A stretch of DNA of 64,000 bases. Origin: Camillea tinctor. Lineage: Eukaryota > Ascomycota > Sordariomycetes > Xylariales > Xylariaceae. The position numbers and the translations under genes were made by a program. The stretch spans positions 62,377 through 126,376 of the forward strand of contig MU394117.1 in assembly GCA_022578605.1 (NCBI GenBank), given 5' to 3'. Below, piece by piece: positions 43,099 through 55,633 of the stretch (its first letter is position 1; each line of letters opens with the position of its first letter). Under the pieces are notes generated by a model. The model did no database searches. It was given only the letters and a program-made list of their open reading frames with translations, and was not told the origin of the DNA.

Positions 43099-43744
43099 TT
43101 AAAAAACGTCCTCAGGTTGAACATCATGCTCTCTCCCGTCATCTCGGATGTGCTTTAGCGTCTTATCTCGCTTCATAGGCTTACGCATGTCGTATGCATC
43201 CTCACCGTGGGCGGTGGGATCATTGACGTTATCGCCATAGTAGTCTTTGACTACACGATAAACGCTATACCCCATGCTCTCGTAGAACCTTATGGCATTG
43301 TCATTGCTCTTGCGTACGAACAAGTCGACAAACCACGTGTCGGCGGCATCGGCACTGGCCTCAAGCTTTTCGGTAAGAACTTTGCCGATCCCTAGACGAC
43401 GTGCCTCGGGAGCAACCGTCAGAGCAGTGATGTGAGCATGCCATGGTAGGTAGTGCTCAGAATACTGGAAGTAGTCAGGGGAGCTCTCGGTCTTGCCCAT
43501 GACTATGCAAATAAACCCATGTTATTAAATCACATGAACACGCAAGAGAGACGCCTAATAAATACGGCCACATACTATAACCTATTATATTTCCATTTTC
43601 ATCCTCGGCGACTTGGAACAGCGAGGGCCATTTTGAATAGTACTGGAGATAGAAACTCAGATCGTAGGTCTCGGTCAGGGGATCAAGGTTGCATTTAGAG
43701 AACCTGTCTAAATCACTCGGGCGAAAAGCTCGAAAGGAAGTCAT
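43099..43744 (-). CDS. NAA20: N-terminal acetyltransferase B catalytic subunit NAA20
   Basis: Two minus-strand exons, 43576-43744 and 43099-43502, total 190 aa (intron donor GTATGT, acceptor CATAG, phase 1). The sequence MTSFRAFRPSDLDRFSKCNLDPLTETYDLSFYLQYYSKWPSLF is the NatB catalytic signature (residues given here in two parts in the genome by one exon). The GNAT acetyl-CoA loop is in VAPEARRLGIGKVL, and FYESMGYSVYRVV follows. NatB acetylates nascent proteins starting Met-Asp, Met-Glu, Met-Asn or Met-Gln at the ribosome with NAA25. The C-terminus is charged. An 8-bp tandem repeat sits 27 nt upstream of the start codon. Confidence 0.95.
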
Positions 43745-44900
43745 GGTTGACTGAAGTAGGAGGTACCTAAATGTCGGGATGTCGGGATGCTGGAATGTTG
43801 GAATGTTGGAATGTTGGAATGTTGGGCGATGTTGTTTTCGTGCCGTTATTTTTATATACTGAAGTCAATGCGCCTCTCCTTAGCCGGATAAAGGTCAGTC
43901 AAGTTAGTATAATGGGTATTAGGAGATGCGGTAAGTCATATGGTATGTCTTGATGTATCGGGCATATCTAACCTTACCTGACCCGTATGATTTAGTTGTA
44001 GAACCTACTTAACTAACCTACCTCCTACATAATTTTTTCTTTCTTTCCTTTATTAGGTCCCAATACCTGATGGTGGGGTCCTGCTCGGAGTCGGTTCTGC
44101 ATACCGGTCTAGTTCTGCATATAATACATTACCTAATGTATGTACCTCCCAACTTTTTAGTACGGAATTGTATAATTATTTGGCAGCTGGCGAAATTCTT
44201 ATCAGTCGGTTTGATATCCTGATCATATGCATGTAGGAGAGAGGTAGGTGGATAATGCCTGGTATGTATACCTCCTATACATAGGAGGTGGTGTAGGTAC
44301 CTAAAGCATACAAGACAAGTACATTACATGGCATCAGTGATAAGTAAGGCTTGCTGAAGAAATTGAAAACGGCTATAATGCGATCGTCAGGGTCAACCTG
44401 TGCATTATTTTGAACTCATATCCCATCTAATTTCGACTCACTTTAAAACTTTCCCAACGTGCCCACCTCTTTTCGACTCTGATGAACTTCTCGCGAGCTA
44501 TCTGTCGTTTTGCACTTAGTATTGTATGAGAATCGCAGTCCGGTTTTGTTTTTCTTCTTCTTCTTCTCCTCCTTCTTCTCTAGTTACCTGGGTATTTGTT
44601 TATTTTGTATCTTACCGCACTTTGACCCATCATCAAAACTTGCACTACCCTTGTGCCTTCGTCCCCATAATAACAACCGAAAACTTACTCTTGCCTTGCT
44701 CTGCCCGCGACAAAGACCATTTCGATCAAATCAAGGCCGCCGCTCTAGAGTCTTATTTCCCGCTCCGCCATACCAACCGAGATACGATACACTAGTACTA
44801 TATACCCGGGGGTGTATGATAGTAGTAGCAGGACTGCATACCTACTATTTTTGTCCAGAGACCATCGACCGCCGAGTCGACCGCCATTAGCCCTACAACC
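43745..44900. other. Divergent spacer
   Basis: Promoters of NAA20 (-) and the 378-aa gene (+). Besides the 8-bp repeat it has TACCTA words and a 9-bp inverted repeat at 44270-44289 (ACCTCCTAT / ATAGGAGGT with a 2-nt loop). From 44550 it is pyrimidine-rich (CTTCTTCTTC), probably the leader of the plus-strand gene. No gene seen. Confidence 0.55.
43771..43826. repeat. 8-bp tandem repeat (seven units)
   Basis: Seven contiguous 8-bp units: two ATGTCGGG, one ATGCTGGA, three ATGTTGGA and one ATGTTGGG. It lies 27-82 nt upstream of the NAA20 start, probably within the 5' leader or core promoter. Confidence 0.9.
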
Positions 44901-46124
44901 ATGTCTAGATCACCGCACACGCCCCGGCACTCACGCCAATCTTCCGCCATCGACACATCATACCAGAACTCCAGTCCCAACGTATCGCCCAGTGCCAGGC
45001 GCCAGTCCAAGTCCTCCTTTCAAGACCCCCTGACCCCTTTGCGCAATAGCATGAACGAGTCTGAGCTTAACGAGCTCAGTGCTGGAGGCCGCGATAATGG
45101 CCTTGGGAATCTAGCCGACGAACTAGCCGATGCTCTATCCGGATCCGGTGAAGATGAGGAGTACTACGAAGATGAAGACGTTCAAGGCAACACCCGGGAT
45201 GCTTCCGACGGGGTCAGGGACAGCGGTGTTGACGTCGCAAGTCAGCCCGAGCAGCAAGCCACAGCAAAGACCTCTAGCTTAAGTGTGCCATCCCCGAACG
45301 GCCGAGGACATCGACGGACAGGGAGTGCATATGACGGAAGCGAATATGGGTCCGAGTCGGACCTGGAGTCGCCCGGCATGCTGCCCAGCCTGGTCGCCAA
45401 GATTGATGCTGTTGAATCGTTAGCCAGAAGAGGCACTGAAACTACCGGCAGTCCTCTAGATGGTGTTTTCAAGAGGGTGACTGAGGGGCTAAGAGATCTT
45501 GGGTCTCAGTCGGGTGTGGAGGGAAGCACTACAAGGTAAGGAAGCAGGCAAGAAAGCAATGGCCTGTGCCTATCTGCCAGTCCCAGTCTGAGATCATCTC
45601 TAACAAAAGCACCGATTTGTAGACTCATTACAGCGCATTCAGCGCTGGCGACGCACATGGCACACCAAACCCGACAACTTCACAATCTCACGTTCCCGCT
45701 TCTATCACCACTTGTCTCACCTCCTGACCCTGAAACGATCGATTCACTTCTGCCGATACTCACATCTATCTCAGACGACATGCCACGACCTGCGACATCG
45801 GCCTTTGACTCGTTAGCAGCGTTACATTCCGTCACCTCCGACTTGGTGCAGACGCTAAACTACCTCTCCGACACACTACACATGTCGCGGCAGACCACCA
45901 CCACCGCTACGAGGCGGCTAAGGATAGCTAAAGAGATGGTGGCCGAGATGAGACGAGAGGAGGAACTGAGGGAAGAAGGGGAAAGGTGGCTAACCAAGGG
46001 TAACTGGGGTGAGAGGCTAAAAGAGCGTGAGTGCGCTGGCGTCTGCCGCGACGTCGTTGGTGGTTTCGAGGAGGTGTGTAATGGCTGGAGAGCACGTCTT
46101 TTGGCTCAGGCCGAGTCAGCCTGA
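44901..46124 (+). CDS. Uncharacterised 378-aa protein
   Basis: Two exons, 44901-45535 and 45623-46124, with a GTAAGG...TTGTAG intron in phase 2, giving 378 aa. I do not recognise the family. The first 150 residues are Ser/Pro/acidic and disordered, starting MSRSPHTPRHSRQSSAID and containing an acidic patch (GEDEEYYEDEDV). The second half is helical and conserved-looking: DGVFKRVTEGLRDLG, RLITAHSALATHMAHQTRQLHNLTFPLLSPL, a helical hairpin to about 300, and RRLRIAKEMVAEMRREEELREEG, ending in WRARLLAQAESA. This layout fits a small scaffold or kinetochore/spindle-type subunit, but that is a guess. ACAACCATG context supports the chosen start. Confidence 0.75.
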
Positions 46125-47118
46125 TGGTTATGATTGGAGCATGAAAACATACGAAGCAAACATATTTCCTTGATTTTGATCGAGGGCCTAAAGTCTTGCT
46201 GGCTGGTGGTTGGATGGGATGGTGTGGGATATAACACCAACCACTCTCGAATTTCCTTGTCATGTGTGCATCCTAGTGGATACATTGCTCTCAGACCTAG
46301 ACGGAATTAATACTGGGTTCTATCGGCTTGAAAGCTGCGAGTAGACATTTGACACCTCGAGACGAGGACAGGTTACAATGATGAATATACACATACACTT
46401 ACAAGGGCACTTAGGCTAGACTCCGAACAATGGCGGTGGATAGATGTGATTAAGAAGTAACAAGGCGTTCTGATTCTTTGATATTTAAAGACTTGGGGTT
46501 ACCTTCAAGCCCTGCTATTATAGAGCCGAGGTTTTTGTTTAAGAAGCATAATTATGTACATACTTTAACGACGATTGACAGCCAAGAAATCTACGTCGAT
46601 TTGAATCCATATATTGGCATCAAATCTTTCGCGAAAAGAAAAAGAAAAATTTAAAAAATATATATAATAATAAATCAATGAATAGATAATCAACCTATTC
46701 GTCAGAAGAATGTCCAGGTGTCCGTACTCATTAGCTGACGACGAATAAAGGGAGGGTATACATAAAAAACTGAGGAAAGATAATCCCTTCAACCCCCCTT
46801 TCCCCCATTCAAATATACATAATCTATAACAGACTGATTCAAACCCAGGCTGTCTGTTGTTCTACAGGGTCAGTCTAGCGACGCTGTATTCCCGATAATT
46901 CCAAGCCCACCAATAAGTACCAATACATGTATGAGTGGCCCATAAAGCAAAATACAAACAATATTACTATACGACGGTCTCCTGGGTCAGAAATAGGAGA
47001 TAAGTGTGTAGCGCGCGCTTCTCCTAGGGTGGACACAGGAAGATTTTTTTCAGTAAAAAACTCAACTCTAGCCCAGGGATATATTCCGAGCTTGTCTCCT
47101 TGCAAAAGCCCTTCCCCT
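46125..47118. other. Convergent spacer
   Basis: 3' flank of the 378-aa gene (+) and the RGS-LOV gene (-). AT-rich at 46630-46680. No gene seen. Confidence 0.6.
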
Positions 47119-49530
47119 TTATTCGATCCCGGTATCGGTGTAAGACGCCTTCGACGGCCGAATGCGCGCCGGCAGGGGTGGCGCCGGCATACCACCGTCG
47201 AAGGCCGCGGCCGCGAAGCTACCCAAGCTCATGTTGTCGTCCTCGGCACCGTCGTCATCGCCGTCGAACTGCCTCCGGTGGCGCCCGCCGCCGATATGCG
47301 CGTCGACAGGGGGCGCGTCACGGGTGCGCCGCATCGAAGCCTCGGCCTCGTCGTCGACTAATACGACCATCCACACTCCGATGGCCCCGTTAGCGCCCAG
47401 AAGCGGCGTACAGTGGATCCATCGGCCCTTGCCGCCGTCCGCGTCGACGGTGTCCGTCCGTGACGTGATCCAGCGGATCTTGGCCGTCACTCCGTTGCCG
47501 TCGGCGAAGGCCTCGGCGATGGCGTCGCGCACGGCGCGCGATCCGCCGATACGCGCGAGGAAGCTGCTTTGCAACATACCCGGGACACGTAGCGAGGGCG
47601 ACGCGAAGAGGATACGTAAATTTGGATGTGGTCGGACGAGGAGATAGTGTTCGTAAATGCCGCTGAGGCGCCCTCCCGCTACGGACGCCAGCACCGACGT
47701 GCGTAGCGTCGGATCCGAGTTCCGCCGTTCCATCGCCGCATCGTCGCGGATCACGAGTCGAGGCTTCTGCCAATTGGCCGCGCCTCCGTCCGTCTCGCTC
47801 ATTTCCTCCTGTCGCGTGCGGTAAAGAGCCCCGCCTGACTCGCGTACTGTCTTGAGCTCTTGTAGATTGAACATTTCGGCCAGCTCGCGAAACTCGGTCT
47901 TCTTCGCCGACGGCTCGTCTGATCCTGTTGCTCCTGCTACCTCGCGTGTCGCGCCCTCGGCATCCTTGGGCCCTGGCCCTGCTCGCTTGTCTTCTCCTTT
48001 TGTCGCCGCTTCTGCGTTATCCAGCTCGCTGGACGCGATTATCCTCTGTGCCGTGAGACGCCCGAAGGATTCGAGACCAGCACACTCTTTTACCAGACCT
48101 GAGACGTCAACCTGGGCGCCGATATGATACCGAACGATACCGCGGCTGTCGTATAATGGAGCTACCATGAGGAGGTTCATGAATGGGGAGCCATCGCGTC
48201 TGTAGTTGAGAAATGTCTCACAGTGTTCCTTTCCGGCTTGTAGCTTCTCTCGGAGCCTCCGCACACTAGATGGGTTGGTCTTTGGCCCCTGGAGGAACCG
48301 ACAGTTACGTCCAAGCACATATCCCATTCCGTACTGTGTCGTCCTGTGAAATTCTAATGAACGTATTAGTATTCTGAAAACTACAGCGTTGCTACTAGGG
48401 TGTATTTACCTTCACTTGCGAACACAATAGGGTTGTCCGGCCTTGAAGGATCTGTCAAGCAGAACACCTCTGCTAGGCCCTCTGAGAGATCTCTAAGATG
48501 GGCTGGTAGAGTGTCGGCAATGCGTCTCTTGATAGTTAAACTCACTGTCTGGATCCAGGTATGTGTGATATACGCTGGTAGATCCTCCCTAGCTAATATC
48601 TCGAATGCTTGATTCGCCTTATTTAGAAGTGAATCGTTGACGGTTTTAGCAGCTTTCTCGTCGCTGAACTCGAGCCCTTCTATGGGTACAAGTGCGCTAG
48701 CAATCGAGTTTGCATATCTTATTGCTGTTAGGGCTTTCAGGGCATCCAGGTAGTATACTAGCAATGGCACAGAACATGGCCGTGATGTGTAAAGAAAACT
48801 CGCGAATCTCTGTAGTAGAACTGGATCGTCGAAGATCACCTTGAGATGATCTATAGAGAAGAGTAGCTCTGAACGTGTCTCCAGGGAGAACTGAGAGCTT
48901 GATCCATTGACGGGAGCAACAAGATCAAAGGAGGCAGGGTCGAACTCTTCTTCAGCCAGGGGTTCCAGACTATCGTGTTCTAATGGGCCTTTAGATTGTA
49001 GTGCCGGCAGAGCACTTGCGTGGGTAGGAGCGAACGAAGAAGCAGACGAGTTTGCTCGGGACCTCGTCGAACGAGTCATGGTACTTCTAGGCCCTACGGA
49101 GGATGATCTTGACTCAAATTCTTGAGTACCTTCGAGTTCCTGCCGTGCCATGTGAGTATCGCGCTCGGCGTGGCTCTGAGCACTGCTAGCCTTGTCAGAT
49201 CCTCGGTGACATATTTGTGGACGCCTACTTCTCTCAAACTTACCTTGCCGGACGCCTGTGACCTTCGGTTCGAAAATCCATGGGTGACAGCTTAGTATTC
49301 ACTGCGCCGAGTTTTCTAAAATCTACGGGCGAAGTGATATAATCCGCAACCGATGTGATGCCCTGCCGTCTTCTAGGAATATCTGGTATTGCGGCACCGC
49401 CCTCTTCAGCTTCGCCCTGGTAAGCTGTTAGTGGGCGAAGATTTGTCGTGTTATGCTGACCATATATTTCAGTCTGCGGAGGTTGAAACCGTTCGTGACG
49501 TGGTCGAGTGATCCCTGAAACCTGCGACAT
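47119..49530 (-). CDS. RGS-LOV blue-light photoreceptor
   Basis: Three minus-strand exons: 49244-49530, 48410-49182, 47119-48353, all in frame, 764 aa. An RGS domain spans about 202-315 (LFSIDHLKVIFDDPVLLQRFASFLYTS in the genome, split here: LFSIDHLKVIF then DDPVLLQRFASFLYTS). A LOV domain follows at about 332-440, starting VFCLTDPSRPDNPIVFASEEF with the flavin-bonding cysteine in GRNCRFLQ (about C371), and RYHIGAQVDVSGL at its end. A helical linker (FNLQELKTVRESGG) leads to a second PAS-like fold at the C-terminus (YEHYLLVRPHPNLRILF to IGVWMVVLVDD). RGS-LOV proteins are known in fungi; BcLOV4 of Botrytis moves to the membrane in blue light. Signalling target here is inferred. Loss of the Cys would have abolished photochemistry; it is intact. 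Confidence 0.9.
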
Positions 49531-52500
49531 GGCGTTTTTATGAACCTACGGACAATCGTCCGTGACAGCTGATAGGGAGTTGGTGATTTGCTTTTTGTGC
49601 TGGCGAGCCGTATCTTACACGAGGTGGCTGTACAAGTTGCTTCTTGCTCGCACTAGTGTCTAGTTCAATCACCGTGACGTACTGGTATAGGTCCACGAGA
49701 CGTGGGTGTCTGAGTCCAAACAACAACAAGTACAAGGGTGAACGAGAGGCTTGGTTCTTTTGATCAACCTCGAGGGGTACTGATATGTAGACAAAGAGGG
49801 AGTGAGGGAAGGAGAGGGAGAGACTGGGAAAGAGAGAGATAGAGAGAAATATATTAAAGGACCTAAGCAAGAGACTATGGCCTTTCTACATATTGGTAAC
49901 TCATCCGTAGGCTTCTTATTTTTTCATTTTTTTCATCTTATCCAAAGCTATCGTCAAGATCCCCTAGTAAGTTCGCTAGGCCATCCCCTCCCTTACCAAT
50001 ACCTACCTAGGTAGATAGGGTACGAGAGCTGTGCTGCTGTTCCCCTGAATGAAACCCACACGTGCTTGAATTGCCATTGGACCGGTAAACGTCTAATAAC
50101 CACATGGTTGAGCCGATGACAGCGAACTAGTAAAGGGATCAAGATCGAGGCTGAGATTAGGAGACGATGGGAATCGATGGAGAGCTAGAACGGCGATCAT
50201 AAAGTAGCGTAAAGACATCCCACGATCACCGCGGACAAGGTAAAAGAGAGGGGCATAGACAGGCCGTTGCATAATGGGATATTACGTCCTAGCAGACGGA
50301 GACACGATGGTCAGGTCGAGGATGGGAGACATTTATTTCATAAGAAATTTTGGTACCGTAGCCAATGAAAGAAACCAGAAGCGGTACTATGAACTGAAAA
50401 TGCCTGGATAACCCTTGTTAGGACTATTGGATAATTTGCTAATACCACGAGGAAAGATACCTTAGTGCCTGGAAAGGCTTGTCATAGCCACCATCGAACT
50501 TTGTCTTGTTTAGCACTCGATGGTTTGGATGATTAGTTCAAGGCCCCATAATGATGATCACCCTGGGGCGTGGACCATGCATGATCTACCTCGGATAAAG
50601 ACCGAGGGTTATCTGGTTCTCATACATAGATCTTGTTTGGAGCATACGAAGCACGTAAGCTAACTGGGGCCATGAAAAGACTCGATGAAGTTTTCCCACT
50701 TAGCGGCCACATGGCAGACATCGTTGATGCGGATTCGGATCGTTTTGTCAAAACTTGCCATTTGCTTGGGATCGAGAATGAAGGATGGCATTTCCTATCA
50801 TGCCTGCCTCGGTACCTTACCTACTCAAGTACGTACTTGATGCATAATGATACTATCGCCAAGGGTTGCTGTCAATTGTCAACAAGCGTACTTTATAGTA
50901 ACTAACCCAACTTTCACAGGTAACAGTACACTAAGCTATCGGCTTGGTCATGTTATCCATTAGGTCATGTCAAACTTGCATAACCTATAGAAATGCATGA
51001 CGCGGAAATTCAATTGATTGGCGTTTTCTTGGAGCTATGTGCATAGTAAATATCTCGATGTAATGTAAGTCTTGTCGATGGAAACAAAAATGTCGTGTTT
51101 CGAGGGTTGATGTTACATATTAGGTTACCTATTAGGTTACCTGCAATGCAGTTATAGAATGAGAACTCAACACACGACAATAAATGGAATATATACGTAT
51201 ATATGGACCTATATATAAATAATAACCCATGGTATGGTATGGGATAAGTGAGGGGGGCGGGGGTTAACTAAGTATGTATTTGGAGAGATAATCTAGGTTG
51301 AGGTGCCAATCAACGTACATAAACACACATGCTAGCAGGTAGGTACATTTGACGTATTGATATACATGTAGGGAAATTGTGGCTTATATAAGAAAGAAAT
51401 AGAGATATCAAGGTTTATTCGGCTACAACTATATCGATAGGAGGAGATAGCCTGCATATTCTAGTAATAGGTACTAATCCCGGGTCAGATATTCTACTAT
51501 ACTATACCGAGGTAACTCCGTAAATCTGAAGGGAACCAGTATTTACTCTCGAGTATTCCTCTCTTTGGCTCTTGGTCTGTTGTCTGTTTTCCCTTCTCTT
51601 AATAGCCACACATCACACACACACTTACATAGGTTATATGCTTGACGCGCGCTGAACGCAGTGTTGACCTATCACGTCTGAAGATCTGGGGGCCGATCCA
51701 AACGCCAACCCCTGAAAAGGAAGAGGGTTGACCAGTCGGAACATTGCTTGGCGCGTCCCTCCTGAAAGCGGTAGCAAAATAAACAATCTGGTCGCGCAGA
51801 TTGTAGTAGCAGGGACAGAGAAGAGAAACAATCCCCCACCAAACCCACTCCCGTAGGTAACCCATCAGCCGCTTTTGTCTAGCTAGGGCGAACAGCAGTC
51901 GCGGTTTTTTTTTCTTCTTTTTTCTTTTTTCCCCCCTTCGACAGAGGTGGTATGCGGGCATGTTTTGTGCTTAAGGTCGCGTGGGTTGGGCCGCCGCGAT
52001 GGCCACGTTTTCTCTTGACGTGTTGTTAGGTAGTGTAGAGATAGGTAGTATGTGTGTGTTATTGACCTATTCAGACGAGGTGCCTACTCGGCTAATCGAT
52101 TCGCATCGTGTCGCCCTTTGGTGCCAACCTCCACAATAACAATAGAAAGAATACCAAAATTTACTTGTTGTTTACGCGCTCCCAGCCACCTTAGTGAACG
52201 TAGATGGTACTTACATTTTCTCTTTCTTTTTCCCATTTTCCTCAATGCATCCATAGCTATGTTGTTCTAACCTATGTAACTAACCTATGTTATTGAAAGT
52301 ACGTTGATTAGAAGGATGCCGGGAGAGGAGAAGAGCAGAAGCATGGAATTGGAATATGAGAAACTTCAATGCTAGTGTATGCTGTAGATGTAATTCTGAT
52401 GGTCAAGTGTTGATTTCGAGAGAGATTGAGGAAAGACACGAAAGCAAGATGGGTGAGTGGTGGAGGGAGGGACAGTAGGGAAACAAAGATATAACGCGTT

Positions 52501-53603
52501 ACCTAAATCAAAAGTAGAACAAAACAGAGTTTGGGCGAGTAAGAAGGCAACATAGGTACTTAATGCATATGTACCCTGCTATCCGAGGTAGTACCCTGGC
52601 CAGAACCAGTCCCAATCGGGTTTAACAAGTTCCGTGCTCCCTGTCGAAGCAACCACAAGCGCAGCAGTTTAGGTAGTAGTTAGGTAGTAGTAGTTGAGAG
52701 GAGGAGGTACCTACACACTACCTAATTATGAGCGAGACCGATAGTTATGTATGGTATGTTATGTAGAGGTAAGGCAGTTGACGGAACGGTAAAGAGAAAC
52801 CAAAGGCGCGCGACCTGACCTGCAGGCACGACCCATCCATCACTTCGCTACTCAACGTTCAACCTCCATTCCCAATTCCCTTGACAACCTGAACCTACCT
52901 ACCCTCACCACTTACCACCACCTCTTATCACCACAACCACAACCACAACCACTAAACCCACCAAAACTTTCACACCTCTCTCTCAACCTACCTTACCAAA
53001 CTTATAAAAAAAAAGAAAAAGAAGAAATAAATTCGAGAATAAGAATAAGAATAAATTTCAAAATAGAAATAAGAAACCCTCTGCCTTAACCATCTTCGAT
53101 AACTAACGACGACGCTCCTTGTTCAATTACCACGACAACCGAAACTACCACGATTATCCTATTAATTACTTTCTCTCCGACCCAATTTGCGCACATAACA
53201 AACAAACAACAATACAAATAGCTATTTACACAGCGACCGAATATTGACGCCATTATTTCCACTTTGAGCTTATCTTCCAACCGAATTCGACTTCCATTCA
53301 TTCTATTTCGATTGAACATCACACTCGAAGCATGCGATAGAACAGATACTATTACCCCAAGGGGCTTCTAAAGGAGAATAGGCGGAAAACTTTATGGCCT
53401 CAAATTACCTTCCCACCTCGTCCTGACCTCTATCTTTTGATTACCTTACTATCTTCTGGTTTTCTTTTTTTCTTCTTCTTCTTTTATTTCCTTCCCCTTT
53501 GCTGGGGCAACACCAACCCCCGACTCCGTGTCTGATTCTGCCATTTCTGCTACTCATCTCCAACAAAAATCTTAAACCCGCTCGATCGTAGCCATCTACA
53601 AGG
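49531..53603. other. 4-kb spacer between RGS-LOV and Cdh1
   Basis: The longest stretch without a supported gene. Reading frames present (for example 50633-50905) lack conserved composition. Contains GA-rich 49800-49860, TACCTA words, and pyrimidine- then A-rich sequence at 52860-53060, likely the leader of Cdh1. A long 5' leader or non-coding RNA is possible but not shown. Confidence 0.45.
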
Positions 53604-55633
53604 ATGACTTTAGAGGCGGAGCCCGCAGTTGCGGCGGCACCCCTCCCGACCAAACGCGCTGCCCATGATGCGACAAGCCCCGCTGTTCGGACACCTTCGA
53701 GGCTGGGCACACCCCCCCCTCCTTCAGACCGAGGGCGATTACAGGCCAGGCAAAACATGGATAACGCCAACACAAAAGGTGCAAGGCATAGCGGCCGGTT
53801 TATGGAAAGGGCGAGTACTGGCGGCATCGACCCCGAGACCTTGTCACGGGCTTTATCGAGGGAGCTCTCCGCTACCGATAGACGGGATAGTACGCCGGGA
53901 GCCAGCCCGAGTAGGAAGCGGCAACGGATCAATGGCGACAGGTCAGTAAAGACACCGTCCAATTCCTGCTTCCTGGTGGCCGGAGAGTGCAGCTTGACGT
54001 CTCGATGACTTCATCAGACTCGCTTTCTAGCCTTCCCGTGCTTACTTTAGCTTCATAGCGCACCGTGACTAATTATCCCAGATTCATCCCCTCCCGCTCT
54101 GGTCAAGATCTCCAGGCTAGCTTTAGCCTTCTGCATGAGGAAGGCTCACCGGCCACTCCATCACGTCAAAAGAAGCGCACTCCCCATGGTGAACTCCACT
54201 TTCAGAAGAGTAGGTCAACCTTGCGCTCCATGGATATCCCTAAATGCTAATTGTCTCTAGCTGAGGAGGCAAACCGAACTTTTTCAACTCTATTAAGAGC
54301 CGAGTTGTTTGAAAATACAATACCGCAGGCTACGACGCCTACATTATCACCCGACGCCAATCTTCCAGGGTCATCTCATTCTTCCCGCCCTCACGATGGT
54401 ACACGGTCACATACACCACCCAACAATCCTCCCCCATCCTTACCCTCGACTTTCACGCCATCAACGCCGCATAAGAATCTTTTCTCGTACATGTCACCCC
54501 GCCACCATACTAATGTAGCTGGTCACCCAACGCCCTCAAGGACGCCTCAGAGTCGGCATGGCCCTAACTTGGACACCCGATCAGAAATCTACAGTCTCTC
54601 ACCAGTTCGTTTTGGGAGCCAGCAACTACTTTTGAGCCCACGGCGGCAACCTAGGGCTGTGAGCAAGGTACCATACAAAGTTTTGGATGCTCCAGAGCTG
54701 GCGGATGATTTCTACCTGAACCTCGTGGACTGGGGTAGCGCCAACGTGCTAGGTGTCGGCCTTGGTTCAAGCGTCTACATGTGGAATGCACAGACAAGTC
54801 GAGTGAACAAACTCTGCACCCTGGAAGATGATACTGTTACAAGCGTATCCTGGATCCAGAAAGGAACCCACATAGCCATTGGGACCGGAAAGGGGCTAGT
54901 GCAGATATGGGATGCCGAGAAAACCAGGAGATTAAGAACCATGACCGGTCATACCGCGCGTGTGGGATCTCTGGCCTGGAATACCCACATTCTCACATCC
55001 GGATCTCGAGACCGGCTTATATACCATCGCGATGTCAGAGCACCGGATCAATGGATGCGGAAACTCATGGGCCACAAGCAAGAAGTGTGTGGCCTGAAGT
55101 GGAATTGTGAAGACGGCCAATTGGCGAGTGGAGGCAATGATAATAAACTGATGGTCTGGGATAAACTATCAGAAACGCCGCTCTGGAAATTCTCAGACCA
55201 TACTGCTGCTGTTAAGGCTATCGCCTGGTCGCCTCACCAACGTGGTCTACTTGCGTCGGGTGGAGGAACTGCCGATAGAAGAATTATATTCCATGACACT
55301 GTTCGGGGAACAGTAATCAACGAAGTCGACACCGGCAGCCAAGTCTGTAACATCTCGTGGTCCAAAAACTCAAATGAGATTGTCTCCACCCATGGGTACA
55401 GTCAAAACCAGATCGTCGTATGGAAATACCCTTCTATGTCGCAGGTTGTCAGTCTCACGGGACACACTTATCGGGTGTTGTATCTCGCGATGAGTCCTGA
55501 TGGTAGAACTGTCGTAACAGGAGCGGGCGACGAGACACTACGGTTCTGGACCGTGTTTGGACGACGGCCCGGCCAGAGGGAAGATAGTGATGGCGGAGGG
55601 GGGCGTTTAGCGGATTGGGGTGTCATCCGCTGA
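53604..55633 (+). CDS. CDH1: APC/C activator Cdh1 (Fizzy-related)
   Basis: Three exons: 53604-53941, 54082-54209, 54261-55633, giving 612 aa with correct phases. The C-box is created at the first splice seam (DR then FIPSRSG). Seven WD repeats cover about 270-590 (first block PYKVLDAPELADDFYLNLVDW, then GHTARVGSLAWN, GHKQEVCGLKWN, DHTAAVKAIAWSPH, GHTYRVLYLAMSP). The last two residues are Ile-Arg, the IR tail that docks APC/C. Cdh1, unlike Cdc20, has the longer Ser/Thr-Pro-rich N-terminus seen here, matching the many S/T-P sites for CDK regulation. It activates the anaphase-promoting complex in late mitosis and G1. Cdc20 is a less likely reading because of the sequence between C-box and WD region (ANRTFSTLLRAELFE). 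Confidence 0.93.

Noticed and set aside
44270..44289. 9-bp inverted repeat as a terminator or hairpin RNA
   Set aside because: Located in a promoter spacer and no neighbouring signals; short palindromes are common in the TACCTA-rich spacers.
50633..50905. 90-aa plus-strand frame
   Set aside because: No start context, no homologue-like motif, average composition.
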